The translations under genes were made by a program, and so were the position numbers. A model generated the notes under the pieces. It ran no database searches. It saw nothing but the letters and a program-made list of their open reading frames with translations, and had not been told where the DNA came from. Source: JAZTYK01 sp045636925 (GTDB lineage Bacteria; Bacillota; Clostridia; Oscillospirales; Butyricicoccaceae). Taken from it: a DNA stretch of 64,000 bases. The stretch is taken from the NCBI GenBank assembly GCA_045636925.1, contig JAZTYK010000001.1, forward strand, positions 1 to 64,000, in the 5' to 3' direction. Shown here one piece after another: positions 16,049 through 24,780 of this stretch (position 1 is the first letter of the stretch; each line of letters begins with the position of its first letter).

Positions 16049-16528
16049 TTATTCGTGCTCCTTGCAGGCAAGCTCGGTGACCGTCATCTTGAAAATGCAC
16101 ACCCGCTGCAGCAGATCAGCCGGATACTGCCACTCGCCTTTGCCGCGATAATGCTCCATGATGCAGTTCAGTCCCTTGATTTTTTCCTCCGGCTCGGTAA
16201 CAAAGGTTGTCACACCGGTGCCGATGATGCTTTGGAATGCGGCAGTGCATTCGTGGGCAGGACCATCTGCCTGCAGCCGATAGCCGGTATCCAGTTCAAA
16301 ACCCACCTTGGGTGCTTTTTTTACCAGATCCACCTTGCGCCCCTCGCCGGCACTGTGGAAATAAAACACCTGCTTGCCGTCTTCTTCGGCATAACCAAAG
16401 CTCAGGGGTACGATGTACACCTCACCCTCATCACAAAAACCCAAACGGCAGCACTGGCTGTCCAGAATGATGGCGCGGATCTTTTCCGGATCGGTGATCT
16501 GCCGGTCTTTTCTACGCATGGCTCTCAT
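16049..16528 (-). CDS. Pyridoxamine 5'-phosphate oxidase family (NimA-like) protein
   Basis: A 159-aa FMN split-barrel protein. MRRKDRQITDPEKI followed by a short helix and CRLGFCDEGEVYIVPLSFGY is the usual start of the NimA/5-nitroimidazole-reductase-like group, a set of flavin-binding proteins common in anaerobes. FYFHSAGEGRKVDL follows as the FMN-phosphate region. Substrate cannot be predicted. GGGAGG lies 8 nt before 16528, so this internal ATG is preferred over the longer frame. Confidence 0.88.
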   Translation of the reverse strand: MRAMRRKDRQITDPEKIRAIILDSQCCRLGFCDEGEVYIVPLSFGYAEEDGKQVFYFHSAGEGRKVDLVKKAPKVGFELDTGYRLQADGPAHECTAAFQSIIGTGVTTFVTEPEEKIKGLNCIMEHYRGKGEWQYPADLLQRVCIFKMTVTELACKEHE

Positions 16529-16596
16529 CAGAAATTCCTCCCAAGGATTGTTTTCTTCATTGTAGCACAATCAGTGCCGTCTATCAATCCCCAAAC

Positions 16597-16638
16597 AAAA
16601 CAGCCGAAAGGCACGTTCCTCTACCCTTCGGCTGTTTT
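16597..16638 (-). terminator. Terminator after the M23 peptidase gene
   Basis: AAAACAGCCGAA / TTCGGCTGTTTT stem; the reverse-strand reading ends in GTTTTGTTT. Confidence 0.8.
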
Positions 16639-16647
16639 GCTTCCTTG

Positions 16648-17394
16648 TTATTTCGAGATCAGGCTCATGGGATCAATATACTTCCCCGCCTTGGTCACTT
16701 CCAGATGCACATGACTTTCCTGGGCACTTTCCGCCTCCAGGTTGCCGGCACAAATGCCGATTGCCTGCCCGCAAGTCACCTTGTCCCCGGACTTTACCTT
16801 GCCGGAAGCCAAGCCTGCCAGCACGCTGACCAATCCATCGCCATGGTCAATGGTGATGCACAGACCGTACAGTCCGCGCTCTTCCACCTTCAGCACAGTG
16901 CCGTCTGCAAAGGCCACTGCCGCATCGTCTTTTTTGCATGCAAAATCGGTACCGTTATGGGTGCGCCAGTCGCCCATGGTCTCATCCTTTACCAGTGTGT
17001 CACCGGAAAACTTGCGGATGACCTTGCCCTTGACCGGCTGGCTGTAGGTAACCTTCGGCACCTGTACCGGATTGTTTACCGGTGTGTCCGGTTTTTCCTG
17101 CTGTGTCGGTTTATTCACTTCATCCTTCTGCTGGTCAGAATCTTCCGTTTTCGTGTCAGAATCGTCCTGCTTTTGATCTTCTTCATCGTCTTTCATGGTG
17201 TTGTCCGGGATCTCCAGTTCATCTTCATTCAAAACGTCTTCCCGATCCACCACGTTCCCTGTGGGATCACCCTGTCCAAAGATCAAATATCCTGCCACAC
17301 CTACGGCTAGGACACACACACCGAGCACCAGGTAAAAGCCCTTGGTCTCCATGAATCGCACAAAAGGTCCAAGACCTCGTTTTCTTCCTTTCAT
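16648..17394 (-). CDS. M23 endopeptidase, SpoIIQ-like
   Basis: A 248-aa membrane protein: one N-terminal transmembrane helix (about 21-40), a long acidic Asp/Glu/Lys/Gln linker (about 50-105), and a LytM/M23 domain. In SpoIIQ proteins this domain lies in the forespore-mother cell space and binds SpoIIIAH. Zinc-ligand motifs are intact: THNGTDFA and HVHLEV. This differs from B. subtilis SpoIIQ, which lost a ligand, and matches clostridial SpoIIQ. The gene follows spoIID by 42 nt, the usual clostridial order. GGAGGT lies before 17394. A third gene, spoIIID, would be expected next in many clostridia but is absent. Confidence 0.85.
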   Translation of the reverse strand: MKGRKRGLGPFVRFMETKGFYLVLGVCVLAVGVAGYLIFGQGDPTGNVVDREDVLNEDELEIPDNTMKDDEEDQKQDDSDTKTEDSDQQKDEVNKPTQQEKPDTPVNNPVQVPKVTYSQPVKGKVIRKFSGDTLVKDETMGDWRTHNGTDFACKKDDAAVAFADGTVLKVEERGLYGLCITIDHGDGLVSVLAGLASGKVKSGDKVTCGQAIGICAGNLEAESAQESHVHLEVTKAGKYIDPMSLISK

Positions 17395-17436
17395 TTGCTG
17401 CACCTCCGGCATTATCTTTGCCGAAAAATGCCTGAT

Positions 17437-18444
17437 TTATTCTGCAGCAGATGATTTTAATAACAGATCAACACCGGTGTAATAATGTTTTAAAATCGAT
17501 TCAAAATTTTTGCCGTCCAGTGCCAAAGCGCGTGCCCCATATTGGCTCATACCCACACCGTGCCCGTAGCCGACGGTGTGGAACACCAACAGTGCATCCT
17601 TCACTTCTGCCGTAAAGTTGGTGCTGTTTAGCCCTGCCAGCGAGCGAATCTCCCGCCCCTCTACCGCCACACCACCCACGGACATCGAGATAATCCCACC
17701 TGCCTCTGACCGCTTGACCTGCGTAAACCAGCTTTCTGCCGGCCCCGACAAATCAGCCTCCGGATGGGCTGCCCGAAATGCCGCTGCAAAATCACTTTGC
17801 AGCAGTTCTACTGTCGCATGATACTTGGAGGATGCCTCTCCCCCGGGGCTGCTGACGCTCACCAGATATGGCACCGGATTGCCCCACACATCCACCGCAG
17901 CTTCGGTTTTTTCTGCCGATGCCGCATGGAACACTGCCGCGATGGGTTTGCCGTTGTGTACCAAAATCAATCCGTCGGTATCACGCACGGCAGCGGTGAT
18001 TTTACTTTGGTAGAACTCCCGGTTGTTGCCCCACAGTTCTGCGCCACGCTGTTCTATATCGCAATAGGCCTTGCAATGAGTAGAATCTCCGCACAGCAAC
18101 GCCCCCTTGTGAGAGTCCGGTGCGTCCTTTGCATCTTTCCCATACAAGTTTTCTTTATACAAGGTATAAGTTCTAGCAGCTACCGCCTGGGCTTTCAGGG
18201 CCTCTGCCGGAAATGCGGCCGGCATTTCTGCCGCCACAACACCAATCAGATAGGTCTCCAGATCCATCTCTTTCACAGTATCATTCACCAGCACTGTGAT
18301 GCGGTGCTGCTTGTCGTACTGCGCCACCGGCTCCGGCGCCGGTGTTTCCGGCAAGGGCGCTGCCTGTCCCCATTCCAGAACAAACAGCGGCATCAGCAAT
18401 GCCGCTGCCGCGGCCAACATTGTAAGACTCAAGATTTTCTTCAC
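17437..18444 (-). CDS. spoIID: Stage II sporulation protein D (peptidoglycan lytic transglycosylase)
   Basis: A 335-aa SpoIID protein that strips stem-free glycan strands during forespore engulfment. It has an N-terminal membrane anchor, the catalytic Glu in VVAAEMPAAFPAEALKAQAV, a His/Cys zinc motif in DSTHCKAYCD, and the C-terminal signature GYGHGVGMSQYGA. I choose the GTG at 18444 because AAAAGGA sits 9 nt upstream; the ATG at 18453 abuts that site and a TTG at 18468 precedes it. A CATACTTT upstream could be a sigma-E -10 box, but this is weak. Confidence 0.93.
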   Translation of the reverse strand: MKKILSLTMLAAAAALLMPLFVLEWGQAAPLPETPAPEPVAQYDKQHRITVLVNDTVKEMDLETYLIGVVAAEMPAAFPAEALKAQAVAARTYTLYKENLYGKDAKDAPDSHKGALLCGDSTHCKAYCDIEQRGAELWGNNREFYQSKITAAVRDTDGLILVHNGKPIAAVFHAASAEKTEAAVDVWGNPVPYLVSVSSPGGEASSKYHATVELLQSDFAAAFRAAHPEADLSGPAESWFTQVKRSEAGGIISMSVGGVAVEGREIRSLAGLNSTNFTAEVKDALLVFHTVGYGHGVGMSQYGARALALDGKNFESILKHYYTGVDLLLKSSAAE

Positions 18445-18601
18445 GGGACTCATTCCTTTTTGCTGCAAAGTATGCTATACTGTTTCATATCATCCGATGC
18501 CAACCGGCATCTTTGGTTTTCTTTTTACTATGCTATGTCACCGCTCCGGAGAAAAGAACAAGCTTTCTTTTTTCCTCCGGCGCTATGAATGGAGAGATCC
18601 C

Positions 18602-19486
18602 ATGTTCAGTATCAGTGTATCCTTACTCCTTACTCTTTGTTGCTGTGCCCTTTCCGGTATGGTTATGGGTGTGTTACGCCTCTTTTCCGCTCCTCTATGG
18701 CTGATCTTCAGCTTTGCCATTTTGCTTGTCATGTTTCTCTTTCGGTCGGCATCCCGTCTATATGCCGGCAAGGGTCGTTACCAGGAACATCAGCCGGCTT
18801 TGACCCCCTTCAAAGAGTATCCGCTGGCAGTAGCCAGTCTCTGCTTTTTGAGTGTAGCGCTATTGCGCCTTCCCCAGTTCCTTGCAGACACCATGATTAT
18901 GTCGCTGTTCCTGGTTGCCGCACCATTATTGGCCGCCGCTGCCTGTGCCGTTCGTTTCTGCTTTGGAGAAGGACATCCCCTTTCTGCCCCCCTGTCGCTG
19001 ATTCCCATCCTGTTTTTGTGCATGAATCTGGTATCATTTTATCGTAGCAACAGCAATCATCCGGATGTGCGTGTCTTTGGCTACGAGATCATCCTGTTTT
19101 CCTTGCTTTTGATGGGATTGTATATTACTTCCAGCAGCAAATACAAGCATCGCAAACCTGTGTTTCAGCGTTTGTGTGCAATGCTTCCTCTTGCCTGTGC
19201 ATTTATGGAACTGTTCTTGCTGATCGTTGAGCCCAAGTTCTTATACCGTGCCAATGACATGGGACTCGCCACCCAGCTGAGCATTGCCGGCGCTTGCGCA
19301 CTGTTGATCACACCGCTGTATTCGCCCATTCAACCGGTGGTCTTTCCCGAAGAACCCACTGACGCAGAAAGCACTGACGAAAACTGCGATACAGAAAATC
19401 AACCCGTGGAAGAAGCCGCTGAAAAGATTGCTGAAGAATCTCCGGAAGTCCCCGAAGAATCCTCTGCCGCTCCCCAAACAAACTGA
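18602..19486 (+). CDS. Polytopic membrane protein with acidic tail, unknown
   Basis: A 294-aa protein that I do not recognise. About seven hydrophobic segments occupy residues 1-245 and a highly acidic, Glu-rich tail (about 250-294, with repeated EE and PEE) follows. The start at 18602 has GGAGAGATCCC before it; the open frame continues upstream antisense to spoIID, which is not credible. It is divergent from spoIID and convergent with the kinase-like gene. Sporulation context is suggestive only. Confidence 0.72.
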   Translation: MFSISVSLLLTLCCCALSGMVMGVLRLFSAPLWLIFSFAILLVMFLFRSASRLYAGKGRYQEHQPALTPFKEYPLAVASLCFLSVALLRLPQFLADTMIMSLFLVAAPLLAAAACAVRFCFGEGHPLSAPLSLIPILFLCMNLVSFYRSNSNHPDVRVFGYEIILFSLLLMGLYITSSSKYKHRKPVFQRLCAMLPLACAFMELFLLIVEPKFLYRANDMGLATQLSIAGACALLITPLYSPIQPVVFPEEPTDAESTDENCDTENQPVEEAAEKIAEESPEVPEESSAAPQTN

Positions 19487-19502
19487 TTGCAATGCCAATA
19501 GG

Positions 19503-19540
19503 AAACGCCCTGTGGAAGCTTACCACAGGGCGTTTTCGTT
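19503..19540. terminator. Bidirectional terminator
   Basis: AAACGCCCTGTGG / CCACAGGGCGTTT stem between the convergent 18602 and 19550 genes. Confidence 0.9.
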
Positions 19541-19549
19541 ATTGATCTG

Positions 19550-20629
19550 TTATTTCAAATAAAACTTGCTATTAAGCACCGTAGACAGTTCCAGCTTTGC
19601 CGGATCAAAGCCACCGGTATAAGCAGGTGCACGCATATTGATCGGCATAGTTTCGCCCTTGGCGACCTTGGGCAGTGTCACCGAAATCGCCGTGCCGGAG
19701 CTTTCGTTGCTGACAATCAGCAACCGCCCACCATGCAGCTGTGCGATCTGCCGCGCAAGAGGCAAACCAAGGCCAATACCGCCCAGACTTGCGCCCGAAG
19801 CCGGATTGCCGGTGGTATACTTGTGAAATACCGCATCCAGAGCATCCGCAGGAATCCCGTGTCCCAGATCACTCACTGTAATGCTGATTTCGTCCTGCCG
19901 TTCTTTCAGTGCAAGGGTGATCTGTCCACCCTTTGGCTGCGCCTTGATGCTGTTGCTGATCAGCTGGTACAGCATCCGTCGCACCCGCTGCTTATCCAAA
20001 GTGCAGAACACCGTTTGTTCCGGAATCTGGCACCGAATCTCAATGGCAAGAGCCTCGCAATAGGGCTGCACTTCTGCAGCCAGCTCCCGCAGCAATTGAC
20101 CCACATCTTCTTCGCGCACATACAACCGGCTTTCACCTTGCTGCATGCCAAGCAAATCACTCAGATCGCGCTGCAGGCGCATCTGACAAAAGCTGTTGCG
20201 CAAGATCACAGCGACCTCTTGCTGCAGCTCATCAGGCACTTTTTCCATCAGCCGCTGTGCGGCAGGAAGCATGGCAGACAGATACCCCGCCATTTCACGG
20301 CAGAAAAACTGTCCGCTGACCGGATCCATAAAGGGATCACTGGGCGGATCCAAGGGATAGAGCTCTATACGGATCCCTTGATCGGCCTTTTCAGCCACCA
20401 AAAAGACGTGCTGCTGATCCAATGTGCACTGCATCCGCACCTGATTTTCCTGTAAGGACTTCATCAGGGAGGAAATTTCCTGCGGGGTGAGATAATCATA
20501 AAAATGCTGATTCGTCATGTCACGCCCCATCAGCCGGTTCAGTTCCGGACTGCTGTACAGCACTTTTCCGCTGGGACTGCACAGCAAAATAAAGCCGCCA
20601 TCCCGTTCAAAACATGTACGGTCTGCCAT
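19550..20629 (-). CDS. Orphan histidine-kinase-like ATPase without clear H-box
   Basis: A 359-aa soluble protein. The N terminus (1-90) looks like a PAS-type sensor (GFILLCSPSGKVLYSSPEL). A helical segment (about 100-160) follows, then a GHKL ATPase domain with an N-box (LISNSIKAQ), a G1 box (VSDLGHGIP) and a G2 box (LGGIGLGLPLARQIAQLHGG). The helical region lacks the usual HE/N phospho-acceptor motif, so autophosphorylation is doubtful. It has no membrane segment and no neighbouring response regulator. An anti-sigma or regulatory ATPase role is possible. Confidence 0.8.
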   Translation of the reverse strand: MADRTCFERDGGFILLCSPSGKVLYSSPELNRLMGRDMTNQHFYDYLTPQEISSLMKSLQENQVRMQCTLDQQHVFLVAEKADQGIRIELYPLDPPSDPFMDPVSGQFFCREMAGYLSAMLPAAQRLMEKVPDELQQEVAVILRNSFCQMRLQRDLSDLLGMQQGESRLYVREEDVGQLLRELAAEVQPYCEALAIEIRCQIPEQTVFCTLDKQRVRRMLYQLISNSIKAQPKGGQITLALKERQDEISITVSDLGHGIPADALDAVFHKYTTGNPASGASLGGIGLGLPLARQIAQLHGGRLLIVSNESSGTAISVTLPKVAKGETMPINMRAPAYTGGFDPAKLELSTVLNSKFYLK

Positions 20630-20747
20630 TGTGCCGATCCCCCTTCCTTACCCCCAATTTCGTCATACTTCGACATATTTTTAATATAGTATATTTTTGC
20701 TTCTTTTACAAGTATGTTTTTTGTAAAAAAGACACATCGCCCCTGTC

Positions 20748-20776
20748 TTGCTTTTCATTTTATTGCCTGCTATAAT
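20748..20776 (+). promoter_or_regulatory. Promoter for gap
   Basis: TTGCTT (20748-20753), 17-nt spacer, perfect TATAAT (20771-20776). The leader to the start codon is about 70 nt. Confidence 0.75.
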
Positions 20777-20853
20777 ATGGGTAAAGGTCTTTAATTTTAT
20801 TTCCAGCACAACGAAAAAGTATATAGAAAAACATGGAATGGAGGATTCCTACT

Positions 20854-21864
20854 ATGGCAATCAAAATCGGTATCAATGGCTTTGGCCGTATCGGCCGTCT
20901 GATCTTCCGCCTGGCAATCGACCGCGACGATGTAGAGTTCGTGGCTATGAACGGTCCCCGTCTGACCCCTGATTACGTGGAGTATCTGCTGAAATACGAT
21001 ACTGTCCACGGTCGTTTCAAGGGTGACATCCAGATCACCGATCACAGCATCATCGTCAATGGTAAGGAAACCCTGATTTACAACTGCCATGAACCCCGTG
21101 AGATTCCCTGGGGCGAGTTGGGTGCAGAGTACATCATCGAATCCAGCGGTAAGTTTACCACCATGGACAAGGCTATGGATCATATCCATGCCGGTGCCAA
21201 GAAGGTTATTATCACCGCTCCCAGCGCAGACGCTCCCATGTTTGTCATGGGCGTTAACCATGAATCCTATACGACTGATATGCAGGTCGTCAGCAACGCT
21301 TCCTGCACCACCAACTGCCTGGCTCCCGTTGCCAAGGTCCTGCATGACAACTGGGGTATTAAGGATGGTCTGATGACCACGGTTCACGCCATGACCGCCA
21401 CCCAGAAGACTGTTGACGGTTCTTCCAAGAAGGATTGGCGTGGCGGCCGTGCTGCAGCACACAACATCATCCCCTCCTCCACCGGCGCCGCCAAAGCTGT
21501 CGGCAAGGTCATCCCCTCTCTGAACGGCAGACTGACCGGTATGGCTTTCCGTGTTCCTGTGGTTGACGTTTCTGTCGTTGACCTGACCGTCAATCTGGAA
21601 AAGCCCGCTCTCTATGCCGACATCTGCAAAGCCATGCGCGCCGCAGCCGAAGGCCCCATGAAGGGCATTCTGGGCTACACCAACGATGACGTGGTCTCCA
21701 GCGACTTTATATCTGACACCCACGCCAGCACCTTTGATGCTCGCGCCGGTATCGCCCTGACCGATACGTTTGTCAAGGTTGTTGCCTGGTATGACAATGA
21801 AGTTGGCTACAGCAACAATGCACTGAATCTGCTGAACTACATGTACAAGCAGGATCACAAATAA
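20854..21864 (+). CDS. gap: Glyceraldehyde-3-phosphate dehydrogenase
   Basis: A 336-aa type I phosphorylating GAPDH of glycolysis. It has the Rossmann GINGFGRIGRL, catalytic Cys in SNASCTTNCLAP, GAAKAVGKVIPSLNG, and WYDNEVGYSNN. At residues 33-34 the sequence is Asn-Gly (MNGPRLTP) where NAD-specific enzymes usually have Asn-Asp, so NADP use is possible. GGAGG lies before 20854. No pgk or tpi follows; the gene is alone between its promoter and a terminator. Confidence 0.96.
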   Translation: MAIKIGINGFGRIGRLIFRLAIDRDDVEFVAMNGPRLTPDYVEYLLKYDTVHGRFKGDIQITDHSIIVNGKETLIYNCHEPREIPWGELGAEYIIESSGKFTTMDKAMDHIHAGAKKVIITAPSADAPMFVMGVNHESYTTDMQVVSNASCTTNCLAPVAKVLHDNWGIKDGLMTTVHAMTATQKTVDGSSKKDWRGGRAAAHNIIPSSTGAAKAVGKVIPSLNGRLTGMAFRVPVVDVSVVDLTVNLEKPALYADICKAMRAAAEGPMKGILGYTNDDVVSSDFISDTHASTFDARAGIALTDTFVKVVAWYDNEVGYSNNALNLLNYMYKQDHK

Positions 21865-21878
21865 GAAGATTCTTTCCA

Positions 21879-21914
21879 GACGGCAGCATCTATGGATGCT
21901 GCCGTCTTTTTTTG
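21879..21914 (+). terminator. Terminator after gap
   Basis: AGACGGCAGCATC / GATGCTGCCGTCT stem followed by T7. Confidence 0.93.
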
Positions 21915-22006
21915 TTTATGTTTGGGGATTTTCCGCAAAAATATATGGAATTTCGCCGCCGTTTGTTGTAAAATGTAAGTAAGTATATCCTAAGGAGGTA
22001 TCCCTT

Positions 22007-22741
22007 ATGTCTGATACAAAGAATCATACCGATTGCAAAAAGCCCCCCATCCTGTTTACCCCCTCTATTCCTTCTCCGCTGGAGGAAAATGACAAGGCCG
22101 GCTACCGTGACTTTCTGCTGGAATGCATGAAAGAAAATCTCAGCCATGCCCGTCATATCGAAAACGAGCGTCACAACTTCCTCAGCCTGCATCTTGTGGT
22201 CGTCGGTCTGTTTTTGGGCACCATCATCAGCCCCGATACCTCTCCCTGGTTCTCTTTGATGTTCAGCATCATTCTGTTAATGTTCAGCAGCATCATGAGC
22301 GAGCTGTTCAAGCGCTGGGCCAGAGTCTATCAGGGCCACATGGATACTGCACAGCGCATGGCCCGCCTCATCGACAATGATGGTGAAGAAGTCGAAGAGC
22401 CCAAGTACTGCCCCATTGCAGAGGATAAGTTGCGTGGTCATCATCCCAACTACTACTACTACTTCGACAACAATGCCGGCAAGTCCGCTCTGGATGAGCG
22501 TGTCGCCCGCTGCAATGAGGAGTCCACCCGTCTGGGTGTCAAGCCCTGGCTCAAGCCTTATAAGGAAGCCAAGTTTATGGATTCCTGGCAGTTTGGCAAA
22601 GGCGCTTATGTCCGCACCAACTCTCTGTACCTGCGCTTCTGCCATTTGATGGTCTTCATCGAGCTGATGGCCATGGTTTTGGCTATTTACCGTATTCTGG
22701 TGCAAACCGGTTTGTTGGATAAAATTGCAGGTGCCCTATGA
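22007..22741 (+). CDS. Membrane protein of unknown function
   Basis: A 244-aa protein that I do not recognise. After a soluble N terminus, two closely spaced membrane segments (about 64-82 and 84-100) come first, then a charged cytoplasmic stretch with the odd run HHPNYYYYFDN, and a third hydrophobic segment near 212-232. The paired helices after a charged helix (HIENERHNFLSLHL) loosely recall SLATT-like effector membrane proteins, but I would not call it that. AAGGAGGT is close to the ideal ribosome binding site. Its stop overlaps the next gene (ATGA). Confidence 0.7.
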   Translation: MSDTKNHTDCKKPPILFTPSIPSPLEENDKAGYRDFLLECMKENLSHARHIENERHNFLSLHLVVVGLFLGTIISPDTSPWFSLMFSIILLMFSSIMSELFKRWARVYQGHMDTAQRMARLIDNDGEEVEEPKYCPIAEDKLRGHHPNYYYYFDNNAGKSALDERVARCNEESTRLGVKPWLKPYKEAKFMDSWQFGKGAYVRTNSLYLRFCHLMVFIELMAMVLAIYRILVQTGLLDKIAGAL

Positions 22742-23544
22742 GTTACAAACTGCTCGCGCTGGATCTTGACGGCACTTTGCTGATGCGGGATAACACCATC
22801 CCCGAGGATGTCAAAGCTGCCATCTCCAAGCTGATGGATGCCGGTATCATCGTCACCCTGTCCACCGGCCGTATGTACCCCACGGTACAGAAATATGCCC
22901 TGGAGCTTGGGCTGAAAGCGCCCCTCATTTGCTACAACGGCGCACTGATCCGGGATGCCGCCGGCAATCCCCCGCTGTTGGACAGTCCGCTGCCTATAGA
23001 TCTGCAAAAAGAGATCATCCGCTGCGGTGAAGCCAACGGCTGGTATCTGCAGTTGTATCAGAACGACCGGGTCTGCGCCGCCGAGATTGTCCGGGAAACC
23101 CTGGTCGATCCCGACTCCAAGACCCTGCCCCCGGTAGCCCTGGGCAAGCTCAGCGAGGCGAACCTCCTGCGCTCTCCCAAGATGATGTCCATGTGCGCGC
23201 CCGAAGAGGTCCCCATCCGTATGAAGGCCTTCTCCGAAGCCACCGGTGACCGTCTGTACATCGCATCCTCCACCCCCACTTTGGTGGAAATGATGCAAAA
23301 AGGCGTCTGCAAATCCGAAGCACTGAAGGTCCTCTGCGCTCACTACGGTATTGCCCGTGAAGAAGTAATCGTATGCGGTGACAGCGGCAACGATGCCGAT
23401 ATGGTGGCCTGGGCCGGTCTGGGCTGCGCCATGGCCAACGCCACCCCTGCCCTGAAAGCCCTGGCCGATTATGTCTGTGAAAACAGCAACAGTTACGGTG
23501 TGCTGGAAGTGATCCAGCGATATTTCCCGGAGGAATCCGCATAA
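22738..23544 (+). CDS. HAD-superfamily Cof-type phosphatase
   Basis: A 268-aa haloacid-dehalogenase hydrolase of the Cof (subclass IIB) type. Motif I is LDLDGTLL at residues 8-15, motif II is TLSTGR, and motifs III-IV are the Lys of KSEALKVL and CGDSGNDADM. Such enzymes dephosphorylate sugar phosphates or cofactors such as FMN and PLP intermediates. It overlaps the preceding membrane protein gene by 4 nt and is followed 18 nt later by the racemase-like gene, so the three form one operon. Confidence 0.92.
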   Translation: MSYKLLALDLDGTLLMRDNTIPEDVKAAISKLMDAGIIVTLSTGRMYPTVQKYALELGLKAPLICYNGALIRDAAGNPPLLDSPLPIDLQKEIIRCGEANGWYLQLYQNDRVCAAEIVRETLVDPDSKTLPPVALGKLSEANLLRSPKMMSMCAPEEVPIRMKAFSEATGDRLYIASSTPTLVEMMQKGVCKSEALKVLCAHYGIAREEVIVCGDSGNDADMVAWAGLGCAMANATPALKALADYVCENSNSYGVLEVIQRYFPEESA

Positions 23545-23562
23545 CACCCGGAGGTGAACCAT

Positions 23563-24681
23563 ATGAATATCCTAACCATTGATACCGCCAAGATCCTCAG
23601 CAATCTCGAGGTTGTTCAAAAAGAGGCCGGCTCTGCCGAGGTCATTCCCGTACTGAAGGCCAATGCCTATGGTATGGATCTGCATAAACTGGCAGATCTG
23701 CTGCGAGGCAAAGGTGTTCGCCGTTTTGCTGTGGTAGATCCCGTAGATGCACAAAAGCTGCGAAACTGGGGTTTTCAGGAAGAAGAAATTCTGGTGCTGC
23801 GCTCCACCACCAGTCCCGAGGATATTCGCATTATTCTGCAGGCCTGTGCCACTGCAACAGTAGGGTCTTATGATGCTGCGGTTGCCCTCAACGGCATGGC
23901 AGAAGCCGAAGGTATGGCCTGTGATGTACACATCAAAATCGATACCGGTCTGGGCCGTTATGGGTTTACCACCAACGAGCTGGAGCGCGTGCTGGCGGTT
24001 TTCCGCTATCTCACCAGCCTCAATGTCACCGGTATGTTCACTCAGTATGCCAATGCTGCCACCAGCCGAAAAAAGACGCAGGCACAGTACGATGCCTTCA
24101 TGAGCGTGGTAGAAAAAGTGCGCCAGGCTGGTTTCCATCCCGGCATGCTGCATGCTTCTGACTCCGAGGGACTCTTCTATGCCAAAGCACCCAGGCTGGA
24201 TGCTGTGCGCATCGGCAGTGCCCTCACCGGCCGCATTCGGGCAAAAGGTGAGTATGGCCTGCAGCCGGTGGGCCGTCTGGAATCTTCGATCGCTGAGATC
24301 AACTGGCTTCCCAAGGGTGCCACCATTGGTGAAGGCAGCGATTATATTGCAAAACAAGCCATGGAGGTGGCAATCATCCCCGTAGGCTATGCTGACGGAT
24401 TCCTGGTACAGCCCGTGCGCTGCGATTTTCGCATTGCCGCACGTCTTCGCCATATGATTGGTGTTCTGTTCGGTCGCTCTCGCTATTATGTCAATGTGGG
24501 CGGCAAACGTGCGCGCATCATCGGCCGCGTGGGTGCCAACCACACCACAGTCGATGCCACCGGTTTGAACTTGGCCCCCGGTACCCCTGCCTGGTTTGAA
24601 GTTGATCCCGTTTTTGTGCCTGAGCGCATCCCCCGCAGATATACCGATTTGTTGCCCAACATGCCCGAAAATGATATGTAA
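23563..24681 (+). CDS. Alanine-racemase-like PLP enzyme
   Basis: A 372-aa fold-type III PLP protein. Lys32 in PVLKANAYG is the expected PLP lysine and GLGRYGF is the barrel motif. VGYADGF contains the C-terminal-domain tyrosine that acts as second catalytic base in Alr. The usual SMD block is replaced by ANH (VGANHTTVDATG), and the RPG..LYG motif by RIGSALTGR. Alanine racemase is the likeliest role, supplying D-Ala for the cell wall, but the substitutions leave room for a different amino acid. GGAGGT precedes the start. Confidence 0.82.
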   Translation: MNILTIDTAKILSNLEVVQKEAGSAEVIPVLKANAYGMDLHKLADLLRGKGVRRFAVVDPVDAQKLRNWGFQEEEILVLRSTTSPEDIRIILQACATATVGSYDAAVALNGMAEAEGMACDVHIKIDTGLGRYGFTTNELERVLAVFRYLTSLNVTGMFTQYANAATSRKKTQAQYDAFMSVVEKVRQAGFHPGMLHASDSEGLFYAKAPRLDAVRIGSALTGRIRAKGEYGLQPVGRLESSIAEINWLPKGATIGEGSDYIAKQAMEVAIIPVGYADGFLVQPVRCDFRIAARLRHMIGVLFGRSRYYVNVGGKRARIIGRVGANHTTVDATGLNLAPGTPAWFEVDPVFVPERIPRRYTDLLPNMPENDM

Positions 24682-24695
24682 TCCATAATTGAGGA

Positions 24696-24724
24696 TTGAA
24701 AATTTCCGAAAAATCTTGTATAAT
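24696..24724 (+). promoter_or_regulatory. Promoter for darA-holB-ricT
   Basis: TTGAAA (24696-24701), 17-nt spacer, TATAAT (24719-24724). A leader hairpin TTGTATGA / TCATACAA (24733-24753) follows before the ribosome binding site. Confidence 0.85.
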
Positions 24725-24780
24725 AAAGCTATCTTGTATGAAAGACTCATACAATTGGCAATCCAAAGGAGGTCCCTACC

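Noticed and set aside
22007..22741. SLATT-type defence effector
   Set aside because: Two adjacent helices after a charged helix are suggestive, but there is no nucleotide-cyclase or other defence partner; neighbours are a phosphatase and a racemase-like gene.
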